From the NCBI RefSeq assembly GCF_001485575.1, contig NZ_BCNB01000006.1:2418001-2482000 (forward strand): a stretch of DNA of 64,000 nt, read 5' to 3'. Below, in pieces: positions 53,408-62,359 of this stretch (its first letter is position 1; each line of letters opens with the position of its first letter). The notes beneath the pieces were generated by a model. It ran no database searches, was not told the DNA's origin, and saw only the letters and a program-made list of their open reading frames with translations. The stretch comes from Haloarcula sp. CBA1127 (GTDB lineage Archaea > Halobacteriota > Halobacteria > Halobacteriales > Haloarculaceae). A program made the position numbers and the translations under genes.

Positions 53408-54214
53408 TTACGTGCTCCGGTCGAATGAGGTCATTTCGAGATTGACTTCGATGAGGTTCGCTGCCTCCATCACCATCTCGGGGATTTCAGTGTCGAAGCG
53501 AGTCCCTTTCAGACGGCTGGTCGGTGCAGTCACACTGACCGCGCCGACGACGGTCCCGTCGTTGTCCAGGATCGGCGCACCGATCGCCCGGAGGCCGCGG
53601 ATCTCTTCTTCGTCGTTGGTCGCGAATCCCCGCTCCCGGATAGTTTCTAGCTCGTCGCGGAGCGTCTCTCGGTCCGTAATCGTGTGCTGTGTCTGTCGCG
53701 AAAGGCCTTCCCGGTCAATTATTTTCTCGACGCGCTCGTCGGGGAGACACGAGAGGATTGCCTTCCCCGAAGCGCTGTCGTGGAGATGTTGTGGGGCCTC
53801 CCGCAACTGGAGGTGGTAGTCCATCCCGACGGCGTGTTCGCCCCGCCGCTCGTAGATGGCGACTTCGCGACCGTCGTTTTCGACGACCAGATGGACGTAC
53901 TCACCGGACCTGTCGGCCAGTTTGTCGACTTCCTCTTGTCCAGCGGTGTAGAGTTCCGTCTCGTTGCGGACGTGTTCGCCCATCGTGACGAACCGAAAGC
54001 CAAGCTGGTACGTATCGTTGTCCTTCGTGAGAAAGCCACAGTCGGTCAGCGTCGCAAGATATGTGTGCAGCGTTCCCTGGGAGAGCTCGATTCGCTCGCT
54101 CAGCTCCTGCAACGTCGCGCTGTTTGACTCCTGAACGGCTTCAATGATCTCGCAGGCGTTCTCCACGGACTGTATCCGCCGGCCCGTGTTTTGTGTGTCG
54201 GCGTCGTCGGTCAT
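53408..54214 (-). CDS. IclR-family transcriptional regulator
   Basis: A 268-residue IclR protein: N-terminal winged helix (ATLQELSERIELSQGTLHTYL), then the effector domain with ASGKAILSCLPDERVE and GLRAIGAPILDNDGTVVGAVSV. A TATA-like TTTTAAATAA at 54236-54245 is centred 26 bases from the ATG, giving a leaderless transcript. Its place at the head of the arginine catabolic genes suggests it controls them, but its own transcript runs toward gdhA across a 720-base gap, so this is inference. Confidence 0.9.
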   Translation of the reverse strand: MTDDADTQNTGRRIQSVENACEIIEAVQESNSATLQELSERIELSQGTLHTYLATLTDCGFLTKDNDTYQLGFRFVTMGEHVRNETELYTAGQEEVDKLADRSGEYVHLVVENDGREVAIYERRGEHAVGMDYHLQLREAPQHLHDSASGKAILSCLPDERVEKIIDREGLSRQTQHTITDRETLRDELETIRERGFATNDEEEIRGLRAIGAPILDNDGTVVGAVSVTAPTSRLKGTRFDTEIPEMVMEAANLIEVNLEMTSFDRST

Positions 54215-54752
54215 TACCGAGTAGAGTTGCCGTCATTATTTAAAACCCAGATGTAAGCGATGAGCGGCCGGACCAACCGACGGCCGCTGGCAACCGACAC
54301 CTATCAATACCCGACACAATGTGACTGTACGAGTACCAGTATATAGAAATACTGGCGGTGAAAACGCATCCAAATCCATGTCTTTAATATTGTCTGTGCA
54401 GATAGACAGTATCTAAATGTCGATACCGCCATTATACATCAATAATTTGAATGTATAGATGTATTTGGGCACAAATATAACCACAGATGTGCCTATTTTA
54501 ATTCAGTGATGGATTTTTGCCCTCGTATAGTTTCACATGGCACATATTTATAGGCAAATTTGGAGTGTGAGTCTTGGTCCCGGAACCAGATGCTATTCCA
54601 TTCCAACTGGAATTGCCGATGCACCGAGACCGCAAGACACACCGCGAACGCAACGCTGCTGTCCCGAGTGCCTTTATAAATAATCGTCCAGAACACGGTG
54701 GTGTTGACGGGTAACTAAAACACTTATTGTTGTTACTGAACGAGACACTAGC
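54215..54752. other. AT-rich divergent intergenic region
   Basis: No gene. It holds the IclR TATA box (54236-54245), a 7-bp inverted repeat ATACATC/GATGTAT at 54434-54440 and 54458-54464, and TTTATAAATA at about 54673-54682, likely the promoter of the plus-strand gene at 54753. Confidence 0.45.
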
Positions 54753-55478
54753 ATGTCAACGACGCCTGCGCAGGACGGCACGCAGTGGTTCCTGCACACA
54801 TGGCGAGACCACATTCTCGAGCCGGTAGAGACAGCTCTCACAGTGCTCGACAGGGAGCACACCGAGCTTGCAGCCGAGCAAGACGGGCTCGAGGACTTCC
54901 TCCAGCGCCTGCGTGCCGTCGACCCCGCCGAACAGCCCTCCTCCCCCGTCGGTGCGCGAAGTCGACAGTCCGCATCAGACCCCGTCGAAGCGCTCCGGGA
55001 CGCCTACGCCGACACGATGCTGGCTGTCGACCACTACGAGTCAGTGTACGACGAATCGCTGATCGAGAACGTCGCTATCGAGTTCGGGCCGGACTACGCA
55101 GCGCTGTTTCATCCCGAGACGAACGTCGGGTTCTCACCGCCGCTCAAACGCTCACTGGTGGCCGCGGCCGAGCAAGCAATCGACGAACGGACCTCGCTAG
55201 ACCGCGCTGTCAAGATCGAACAGGAGTCAATGCAGGAGTACCGCGGCAGTCTGCAGGAGATCATCGAGACGCTCGACAGCACAGTCGTCCCCGAGTGGTA
55301 TCGCGAGACGTTCCAGAGCGACGTTACTGCGCTGTTACAGCAGCGACAGGACCAACTCCACTCAAGCGTCCACCGGTTCGAGACCCACGAGTTCTGCACG
55401 TATATGTACGAAGAGCAACTCTGGACGTATCCGGTGTTGACCAGTCTCGCGCGGCTACAGGAATCTGTCGACAGTTGA
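54753..55478 (+). CDS. Haloarchaeal hypothetical protein (DUF7260-like)
   Basis: A 241-residue, mostly helical soluble protein. The N-terminal HILEPVETALTVLDREHTEL and a C-terminal RQDQLHSSVHRFETHEF segment follow the pattern of a haloarchaea-restricted family that I recall as DUF7260; the name is from memory. It has no signal peptide, cofactor motif or metal site. It stands alone ahead of the nos operon with its own promoter. Confidence 0.6.
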   Translation: MSTTPAQDGTQWFLHTWRDHILEPVETALTVLDREHTELAAEQDGLEDFLQRLRAVDPAEQPSSPVGARSRQSASDPVEALRDAYADTMLAVDHYESVYDESLIENVAIEFGPDYAALFHPETNVGFSPPLKRSLVAAAEQAIDERTSLDRAVKIEQESMQEYRGSLQEIIETLDSTVVPEWYRETFQSDVTALLQQRQDQLHSSVHRFETHEFCTYMYEEQLWTYPVLTSLARLQESVDS

Positions 55479-55630
55479 CTGAAAGGCGGTCCCCGAAACA
55501 GGCAGTTGTAGGCATCACCGGACCGCAGTGGACGATACGCCGGCACCTGCCACCCAACTTGGGGGAGACGACTGCACAATCGCTGTATTCTGCGGTAGTC
55601 TTCACGACGAGATACCATCCACTATGTGGC

Positions 55631-55686
55631 GGCGAACATATTCGCCCCACTTCCTGCGAGCTGAGAGTGCGGTTCCCTATATATAC
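55631..55686 (+). promoter_or_regulatory. nos operon promoter with inverted-repeat operator
   Basis: A strong TATA CTATATATA at 55677-55685 lies about 38 bases before the halocyanin ATG at 55720. Upstream, at 55631-55646, is the perfect inverted repeat GGCGAA-CATA-TTCGCC. As I recall, the haloarchaeal denitrification regulator NarO recognises CGAAC-N4-GTTCG; this site has the same CGAA/TTCG halves but two bases less spacing, so it may be a variant site or that of another HTH_10 protein. Confidence 0.5.
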
Positions 55687-55719
55687 AGGTAGGTCTTCGA
55701 GTTGCAGCCGTGAGCTACC

Positions 55720-56232
55720 ATGGAAACGCGTAGAACATTCGTACGCGGTCTAGGTCTCGCGGCCGGAGTTGCGCTGGCTGGCTGTTCATCGGGCGGCGGC
55801 TCCGACAGTAGCGGTGACGGCGACTCAGGTAGCGGCAGTGACGGATCAGACGGCGGCGAGACCGAGTCCAGCGACGGCGGGAGCGGGTCCGAATGGACCG
55901 AGACGAGCACCGTCGAAATGACGGACGAACTGGCATACGAGCCGAAGAAAATCCAGGTCGAAGCAGGGACGACGGTCACGTTCGAGAACGTCGGCAGCAT
56001 CGGCCACACGGTGACGGCCTACGAAGACAAGATCCCCGACGGCGCGGACTACTTCGCGTCCGGCGGGTTCGACTCCTTGCAGGCCGCGAAAGACGGCTAC
56101 AGCAACGGGCAGGAAGGCAACATCCCGAAAGGCGAGAGCTACGAGGTCACGCTGGAGACGGCGGGGACCTACGAGTACTACTGCATCCCTCACGAGATGA
56201 ACGGGATGGTCGGCACAATCAAGGTGGTCTGA
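55720..56232 (+). CDS. Halocyanin-like blue copper protein
   Basis: A 170-residue secreted lipoprotein. TRRTFVRGLGLAAGVALAGC is a twin-arginine signal with lipobox Cys, followed by a Gly/Ser/Asp linker. The cupredoxin domain has its copper ligands visible: His in GHTVTAY, and Cys, His and Met in YYCIPHEMNGM. It is the first gene of the nos operon, one base before nosZ, and is the likely electron donor to the nitrous oxide reductase. Confidence 0.93.
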   Translation: METRRTFVRGLGLAAGVALAGCSSGGGSDSSGDGDSGSGSDGSDGGETESSDGGSGSEWTETSTVEMTDELAYEPKKIQVEAGTTVTFENVGSIGHTVTAYEDKIPDGADYFASGGFDSLQAAKDGYSNGQEGNIPKGESYEVTLETAGTYEYYCIPHEMNGMVGTIKVV

Positions 56233-56233
56233 T

Positions 56234-58213
56234 ATGAGCAAAAACGAAACCCCACGCGATCCGAACGAAGTCCTCGAAGAGTACGAAGAAACGCTTGACT
56301 CGGTGCTGGCGGAGGTCGAGTCCCCGGACGAAACGACTGAGGACGACGACCTTTCGCTGGGACTGCCCGGCCTCTCGCTCGGCCGTCGGGACTTCATGAA
56401 GGCCGGCGTCGCCGCCGGTGCAATGGGGTCGGTGGCCGGGTGTTCAGCGCTGACTGGCGGCGATGGCAGCGCCGGCAGCCAGTCGACACCCTCTGGCAGC
56501 GGCGCGAGCCATGCGGTCGAACCCGGCGAGCACGACGAGTACTATGGCTTCTGGTCCGGCGGTCACTCCGGCGAACTGCGGGTCATCGGCATTCCGTCGA
56601 TGCGCGAACTCACCCGTATTCCAGTGTTTAACACCGACTGTGCGTCGGGGTACGGGTACACCGACGGCACGCAGGAGATGCTGGAGGAAGGCGGTGGCTA
56701 CAGCTGGGGTGACAACCACCACCCGAACCTCTCGGAGACGGATGGCGACTACGACGGCGAGTATCTGTACGTCAACGACAAGGCCAACGGCCGCATCGCC
56801 CGCGTGAACCTCACGTACTTCGAGACGGACGCCATCACGGACGTCCCGAATATGCAGGCTATCCACGGCTGTACCGTCCTCTCCCCAGACACCAAGTACG
56901 TGCTGGGCAACGGCGAGTTCCGCGCACCGCTGCCGAACGACGGGACCGACCTGAAGAACCCGGACAACTACACGTCGCTGTTCGTCGCCGTCGACCCTGA
57001 GTCGATGGAGACCCAGTGGCAGGTCAAGGTCGACGGCAATCTCGATATCGTTGACACCGGCAAAGAGGGGCGGTGGGCCATCTCCTCGGCGTACAACAGC
57101 GAGGAAGCCACCGACATCCAGGGCATGACGAAGGACGACCGGGACAACGTCAAGGCCTTCGACATCCCGGCCATCGAGCAGGCCGTCGAGAACGGCAACT
57201 ACGAAGAGGTCAACGGCATCCCCATCGTCGACGGCACGCAGGGGAGTTCGCTCAATCAGGGCGACCGCCCTGTCGTGAAGTACATCCCGACGCCGAAAAG
57301 CCCCCACTGCGTCGAGGTCGGGCCGAACGGCGACTACGCCTTCATCGCGGGGAAGCTCTCCCCGACGGTGACAATGCTCGACCTGAACGCACTGGCCGAC
57401 TCCTCCGACCCCGAAGAGGTCGTCGCCGGGCGACCGCGGGTCGGACTCGGCCCGCTCCACACCACCTTCGACGGCAACGGCCACGCATACACGTCGCTGT
57501 TCATCGACTCTCAGGTGTCCAAATGGGATATCCAAGCGGCCGTCGAGGCCGAGGAAGGGTCGGAGGACCCAATCATCGAGAAGCAGGACGTCCACTACAA
57601 CCCCGGTCACATTCAGGCGCTGGAGGCGATGACGACCGACCCCGACGGGGAGTGGCTCGTCAGCCTCAACAAGCTCTCGAAGGACCGGTTCCTCCCTGTC
57701 GGCCCGATCATGCCCGACAACGACCAGCTCATCCACATCGGGCAGGGCGAGGAGGAGATGGAACTGGTCGCGGACCACCCGGCCTACCCCGAGCCACACG
57801 ACTGCGTGTTCGCCCACAAGGACAAGATCGACGCCAAGAAGGTCTACGACAAGGACGACTACGAGGAGACTTACATCACCGAGGAGGACTCCGGCGTCGA
57901 GCGCACGGGCGACAACAGCGTCCACGTCAAGATGACGACCAAGCGCTCGGAGTTCGGTCTGCCGGACTTCACGGTTCAGGAGGGTGACGAGGTGAAGCTC
58001 TCCACGACCAACATCGAGGGCGTGCAGGACATCATCCACGGCGTTGCCATCCCCGAGCACGACATCAACTACGCCGTGGCGCCACAGGACACCCGGGAGG
58101 TCACCTTCACGGCTGACGACCCCGGGGTGTACTGGATCTACTGCACGTACTTCTGTAGCGCCCTGCACCTGGAGATGCGCAGCCGGATGATCGTCGAGCC
58201 GGCGGAGGGGTAG
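56234..58213 (+). CDS. nosZ: Nitrous oxide reductase
   Basis: A 659-residue NosZ that reduces N2O to N2 outside the cell. Export by a twin-arginine signal: LGRRDFMKAGVAAGAMG, placed after a ~50-residue N-terminal extension, then VAGC. CuZ-site His segments in order: DNHHPNL, AIHGCT, KSPHCVEV, GPLHTTF, NPGHIQA and PEPHDCV (seven His). The C-terminal CuA domain has IIHGVAI and CTYFCSALHLEM with the ligands Cys, Cys, His and Met. Full length, all ligands present. Confidence 0.97.
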   Translation: MSKNETPRDPNEVLEEYEETLDSVLAEVESPDETTEDDDLSLGLPGLSLGRRDFMKAGVAAGAMGSVAGCSALTGGDGSAGSQSTPSGSGASHAVEPGEHDEYYGFWSGGHSGELRVIGIPSMRELTRIPVFNTDCASGYGYTDGTQEMLEEGGGYSWGDNHHPNLSETDGDYDGEYLYVNDKANGRIARVNLTYFETDAITDVPNMQAIHGCTVLSPDTKYVLGNGEFRAPLPNDGTDLKNPDNYTSLFVAVDPESMETQWQVKVDGNLDIVDTGKEGRWAISSAYNSEEATDIQGMTKDDRDNVKAFDIPAIEQAVENGNYEEVNGIPIVDGTQGSSLNQGDRPVVKYIPTPKSPHCVEVGPNGDYAFIAGKLSPTVTMLDLNALADSSDPEEVVAGRPRVGLGPLHTTFDGNGHAYTSLFIDSQVSKWDIQAAVEAEEGSEDPIIEKQDVHYNPGHIQALEAMTTDPDGEWLVSLNKLSKDRFLPVGPIMPDNDQLIHIGQGEEEMELVADHPAYPEPHDCVFAHKDKIDAKKVYDKDDYEETYITEEDSGVERTGDNSVHVKMTTKRSEFGLPDFTVQEGDEVKLSTTNIEGVQDIIHGVAIPEHDINYAVAPQDTREVTFTADDPGVYWIYCTYFCSALHLEMRSRMIVEPAEG

Positions 58214-58242
58214 CGCCACAACCATTTCGGAGGTGTTCAGCC

Positions 58243-59034
58243 ATGCAACGACCCACCATCGACGACTTCCGTGAGATCCGGCGGGGCCTCCCCGCGATAG
58301 CGGCGCTGCTGTTCGTCGCGGCGCTCGCGTTCCCGATGTGGCGCATCAGTGTCGACGCCGTCCAGTACCCCAGCACGACGCTCCGCGTCTCCCTGTACGC
58401 CTACCCTCACCTGACGGGGGACTTCATCGAGATGGCACGGCTGAACCACTACGTCGGGTTCTACTTCCCCGACCCGGTGTTAGTCGAGCCCAACTTCCCC
58501 GTTGAGGAGAACGCCATCGACGTACCCGAGTGGTCGCTCGGGCCCGTCGCGTTCATCGGCGTGTCACTGCTGTCAGTGTTCGTCGCCGTCGCACCGACCG
58601 TCGACAAGCTTAAGCGCGGCCTGAAATACCAGTTCGGCGGCACCGTACTGGTGTTCACCGTGATGCTGGCCGATATCCAGTACCGGCTCTGGGAGGCCGG
58701 CCACACCCTCGACCCCGGCGCGCCGGTAATGGGCGTCGCCGGTTTCACGCCGCCGCTGTGGGGGCAGTATCAGGTCGCCAACATCACCAGCGTCTCCCGG
58801 TTCGGCCTCGGCGCGTACATGGCCGCCACGGCCGTCGGACTGCTCGCGGTTTCGTACTACTACCGCGATCAGACGGCGACGTTCAGTGAGCTTCCGGGCC
58901 GACTGCGCGACGGACTCGCCGGGCTTCCCGACGCCGTTCGGGACCGTGACGACGATACTGACGACGAGGAGGACGCCCCGCACCGCCCCACGACCACCGC
59001 GGCCGAACCTGACCACCCGGAAACCCACTCATGA
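58243..59034 (+). CDS. Membrane protein of the nos operon
   Basis: A 263-residue protein with about four hydrophobic helices (IAALLFVAALAFPMW, VAFIGVSLLSVFVAVAP, GTVLVFTVMLADIQYRL, GAYMAATAVGLLAVSYYY) and an acidic cytoplasmic tail. It lies between nosZ and nosD with a four-base overlap to nosD. I do not know a named family; its location suggests a role in NosZ maturation or electron delivery, and no Cys or heme motif is evident. Confidence 0.7.
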   Translation: MQRPTIDDFREIRRGLPAIAALLFVAALAFPMWRISVDAVQYPSTTLRVSLYAYPHLTGDFIEMARLNHYVGFYFPDPVLVEPNFPVEENAIDVPEWSLGPVAFIGVSLLSVFVAVAPTVDKLKRGLKYQFGGTVLVFTVMLADIQYRLWEAGHTLDPGAPVMGVAGFTPPLWGQYQVANITSVSRFGLGAYMAATAVGLLAVSYYYRDQTATFSELPGRLRDGLAGLPDAVRDRDDDTDDEEDAPHRPTTTAAEPDHPETHS

Positions 59035-60422
59035 GCCCACTGTCCCACGATTTCGAGCGCGCGTTCGCCGTCGGCACCGCGGTCCTGCTCGTGCTGTCGG
59101 TCATGGCTGTCGGGATGGCCAGCGCCGGCGAGGCCGACGGCACCCGCGACGACCTCGCCTTCGACCCCGGCGTGCCCGACACCGACTTGTTCACCACCCT
59201 GTCGGCCGACGGCACCGCGACGGTCGACGGCCAAACGTACGACAGCGCGCAGGCGGCGGTCGACGCCGCAGACCCCGGCGACACCGTCACGTTCGACGGT
59301 CAGTTTAACGAGACGCTCGTCGTCAGGACGCCGAACGTCACACTGGCCGGGAACGGTCCCGGGTCGACGCTGCTGCACGGCGACGGCGAAGGCGACGTGC
59401 TCGCCGTCGAAGCACAGGGTGTGACCGTGGCGGACCTCTGGGTCCGCAACAGCGGTTACGACACCGCAACGAATGACGCCGCGATATTCGTCAACGCCAG
59501 CGACGTCACGGTTCGCGACAGCCGCGTGACCGACATGACATTCGGCATCTGGCTCGACGGCGTCGATGACGCCGACATCCGGAACAACACCATCGTCGGT
59601 CGTGAGGAGATAACGCAGTTGACCAAACGCGGCAACGGCATCCAGATCTGGAAGACCGAGGATAGCGTCATCCGGAACAACGACATCACCACCGTCCGGG
59701 ACGGGCTCTACTTCAACTGGGCGAAAGACGTCAACGCCAGCGGGAATACGATGTGGGACCTCCGCTACGGCGTCCACTATATGTACTCGGACGACTCGCA
59801 CCTGCGGGACAACACCGCCTTCGACAACGACGTCGGGTATGCGCTGATGGTGTCGAAACACCTTGTCATCGAGGACAACATCGCGGTGAACAACAGCGGG
59901 CAGTCCGGCCACGGTATCCTCGTCAAGAGCATCGACGACACGGACATCCGCGGCAACCACCTCGTTGACAACGAGAACGGGCTGTTCGTCTACAACTCAG
60001 TCAGCAACCGCATCGTCGGCAACCTCATCGTCGGCAACGACGTTGGCGTCCACATCGCCGCGGGGAGTACCGACGGCACCGTGACCGAGAACAGTTTCAT
60101 CCGCAACAACAGACCGGTACTCGCGGTGATGAGCGATCAGGTCCACTGGAACGAGAGCGTCGGGAACTACTGGTCCCGGGCGAACCCGACGGACGTTGAC
60201 GATGACGGCGTCGGCGACACTCGCTACCAGCCGGCTGGGACCGTCCAGCAGATCACCGCCGAAAAGCCCGCTGCGCGGGTGTTCGCCAGTAGCCCGGCCT
60301 TCGACGCCGTTCGGCTGGCCGAGTCATCTGTCCCAGTCGTCCAGTCGCCCGGCGTGGTCGATGCCCGTCCGCTCACCGAACCACCCCACGAGAACTGGAG
60401 GAGCTACTATGAACGTGATTGA
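59031..60422 (+). CDS. nosD: NosD copper-site maturation protein
   Basis: A 463-residue exported protein: N-terminal hydrophobic signal (VLLVLSVMAVGMASA), then CASH-type beta-helix repeats full of NNT/DN patterns (NNTIVGRE, NNDITTV, DNTAFDND). NosD inserts or supports copper-sulfur cluster assembly in NosZ, working with the NosFY ABC unit. It overlaps the upstream gene by four bases and nosF by 14. Confidence 0.92.
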   Translation: MSPLSHDFERAFAVGTAVLLVLSVMAVGMASAGEADGTRDDLAFDPGVPDTDLFTTLSADGTATVDGQTYDSAQAAVDAADPGDTVTFDGQFNETLVVRTPNVTLAGNGPGSTLLHGDGEGDVLAVEAQGVTVADLWVRNSGYDTATNDAAIFVNASDVTVRDSRVTDMTFGIWLDGVDDADIRNNTIVGREEITQLTKRGNGIQIWKTEDSVIRNNDITTVRDGLYFNWAKDVNASGNTMWDLRYGVHYMYSDDSHLRDNTAFDNDVGYALMVSKHLVIEDNIAVNNSGQSGHGILVKSIDDTDIRGNHLVDNENGLFVYNSVSNRIVGNLIVGNDVGVHIAAGSTDGTVTENSFIRNNRPVLAVMSDQVHWNESVGNYWSRANPTDVDDDGVGDTRYQPAGTVQQITAEKPAARVFASSPAFDAVRLAESSVPVVQSPGVVDARPLTEPPHENWRSYYERD

Positions 60423-61416
60423 TGTCGACGACGTATCGAAAGCCTACGGCGATGTGCAGGCGCTCGACGGACTGACTCTGTCTGTCGAACAGGGAGCCAC
60501 CCTTGGCGTGTTCGGCACGAACGGGGCCGGCAAAACGACGCTGTTCAAACTGCTGGTCGGGCTGAACCGACCGGACGCAGGCAGCGTCACCGTCGCCGGC
60601 GCGGACCCGACCGATGGGACCACCGTCCGTGAACGAGTGCGCTATCTTCCCGAGCACGCCGGCTTCCCGCCGAGCCTGACTGGCCGCGAGATACTCAGCT
60701 TCCACGCCCGGATGCGCTCGGTGCCCCGGGAAGACAGGGACCACCACGTCGAGCGTATCTTGCACACCGTCGGGCTCGCGGACGCCGCGGACCGCCGCGT
60801 CGGCGGCTACTCCAACGGGATGAACCGCCGGCTCGGCCTCGGCACCGCGCTCGTCGGCGAGCCGGCCGTGCTGATACTCGACGAGCCGACCGCGGGGCTC
60901 GACCCCGACGGCATCCGGGCGTTCCACGAGGTCGTGGAAGCCCTTGCGGCCGAGACGGACGTAACTATCGTCTTCTCCTCGCACGCGCTCGGGGAGATTC
61001 AGCGGCTCTGCTCGGAGGCGGTCATCATCGCCGACGGACAGGTGGCGACTGCGGGCCCGGTCGAAGAGCTTCGCCGCGCCGCTGCCGACGAGGTGACAGT
61101 GTCGCTGTCGCTTGCGTCGGAGGCGGCTGCGAGCGATGTGGCAACCGACTTCGGAACCCACGAGGCAGTGTCCAGCGTCAGTCGTTCAGGCGCGGACGTG
61201 ACGGCACGGACCACGCCAGCGGAGGCCTACGACCTCCTGACCGCCGTCGGTGAGGGGTACGACATCGACCGCTTCGAAGTTCGCGAACCGGGACTCGAAG
61301 CCGCGTTCCACGAGGCCGTCGGGGCGGATAACAGCGATGACCCCGCCTCCGACAGCACGGCTGCGGCAGCGGCTGCGGAGGCAGCAACCGAAGACTCGGG
61401 AGGTGAGCCGGCATGA
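60409..61416 (+). CDS. nosF: NosF-type ABC ATPase
   Basis: A 335-residue ABC ATPase starting at MNVIDVDDVSKAYGD; a longer in-frame reading inside nosD is rejected. Walker A is GTNGAGKTTLFKLLVG, signature region GYSNGMNRRLGLGTAL, Walker B LILDEPTAGLDPDG, switch FSSHALGEI. The C-terminal ~100 residues form an Ala/Thr/acid-rich tail. It energises the NosDFY maturation complex with nosY. Confidence 0.92.
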   Translation: MNVIDVDDVSKAYGDVQALDGLTLSVEQGATLGVFGTNGAGKTTLFKLLVGLNRPDAGSVTVAGADPTDGTTVRERVRYLPEHAGFPPSLTGREILSFHARMRSVPREDRDHHVERILHTVGLADAADRRVGGYSNGMNRRLGLGTALVGEPAVLILDEPTAGLDPDGIRAFHEVVEALAAETDVTIVFSSHALGEIQRLCSEAVIIADGQVATAGPVEELRRAAADEVTVSLSLASEAAASDVATDFGTHEAVSSVSRSGADVTARTTPAEAYDLLTAVGEGYDIDRFEVREPGLEAAFHEAVGADNSDDPASDSTAAAAAAEAATEDSGGEPA

Positions 61417-62357
61417 GCGAGGACGAATCATCGACGGACCCGGCCCCCGACGGCGGCGTCGTCGCAGTTGACACGCCGGCCACCCGGTTGCACGATGGCG
61501 GAACCGAGACGGAGACGGCGACGGACACGACCAACGAATCAGCGCTCGTCCGGCTTGCCGACAGCGGTCTGCTGACCATCGCTCGTCGGGAGTACCGGCT
61601 GGCCGTCCGGAGCCGGTGGGCGCTCGGCGTGGCGCTGCTGTTCGGCTTCTTTACCACCGCAGTCGTCCAGTTTGGCGCGAGTTCGGTCGGTCCGGGTCGC
61701 TTCGACGCGGTCATTGCAACCATCGCGGAACTCGGCGTCTACCTCGTCCCCCTGACCGCGCTGGCGGTCGGCTACGACGCCATCGTCGGGGCCGACGAGC
61801 GCGGGTCGCTCGAACTCATGCTCGCGCTCCCGGTGACGAAAGGCCGTGTCGTCGTCGGGACTGCCATCGGCCGGGCAGCGGTACTGTCCGGCGCGATGTT
61901 GCTTGGCTTCGTTCCCGGCGCACTGTTGACCGTCCGCTACATCGGTCTCGCCAGCGTCGGCCAGTACGCGGCGGTCGCCCTCGCCGCGGTCCTGACCGCC
62001 TGTGCGATGCTCGGCGTGGCGGTGCTTGTCTCGACGGTCGCTCGGACCAAAACACACGCGCTGGGTGCCGCACTGGCCATCTGGCTGTGGGTCGCACTGT
62101 TGCACGACCTGGTGGCGCTGGGGGCCGTCGCGGGGTTCGACCTCGGGTCCGGCGCTATCGCCGCGGCGATACCGCTCAACCCCGTGGACTGCTTCCGCGT
62201 GCTCGCGCTCTCGCAGGTGGACGTGGTCGCCGGCGGGTTCGGAAGTGTGCTGGCCCAGGCTGGGCTGACCACGCCGATGGTCGCCGCGGGACTCGTCGCG
62301 TGGGTCGTCGTGCCCGTCGGCGTCGCCGCGAAACTCATTCAGCGGCGGCGTCTCTGA
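61413..62357 (+). CDS. nosY: NosY-type ABC permease
   Basis: A 314-residue membrane protein of the NosY/ABC-2 type: N-terminal acidic cytoplasmic segment, then about six helices, with EYRLAVRSRWALGVALLFGF and YDAIVGADERGSLELMLALP, the family hallmark. It partners NosF. The gene overlaps nosF by four bases and ends the operon; nosL and nosR are not seen nearby. Confidence 0.92.
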   Translation: MSEDESSTDPAPDGGVVAVDTPATRLHDGGTETETATDTTNESALVRLADSGLLTIARREYRLAVRSRWALGVALLFGFFTTAVVQFGASSVGPGRFDAVIATIAELGVYLVPLTALAVGYDAIVGADERGSLELMLALPVTKGRVVVGTAIGRAAVLSGAMLLGFVPGALLTVRYIGLASVGQYAAVALAAVLTACAMLGVAVLVSTVARTKTHALGAALAIWLWVALLHDLVALGAVAGFDLGSGAIAAAIPLNPVDCFRVLALSQVDVVAGGFGSVLAQAGLTTPMVAAGLVAWVVVPVGVAAKLIQRRRL

Positions 62358-62359
62358 AG

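Noticed and set aside
54493-54696. A 67-codon minus-strand ORF in the region before the plus-strand gene at 54753
   Set aside because: It lies in an AT-rich promoter region, overlaps the TATA element of the next gene, and its product has no haloarchaeal composition.
56444-58225. A 593-codon minus-strand frame inside nosZ
   Set aside because: Shadow frame; nosZ on the plus strand carries every metal ligand.
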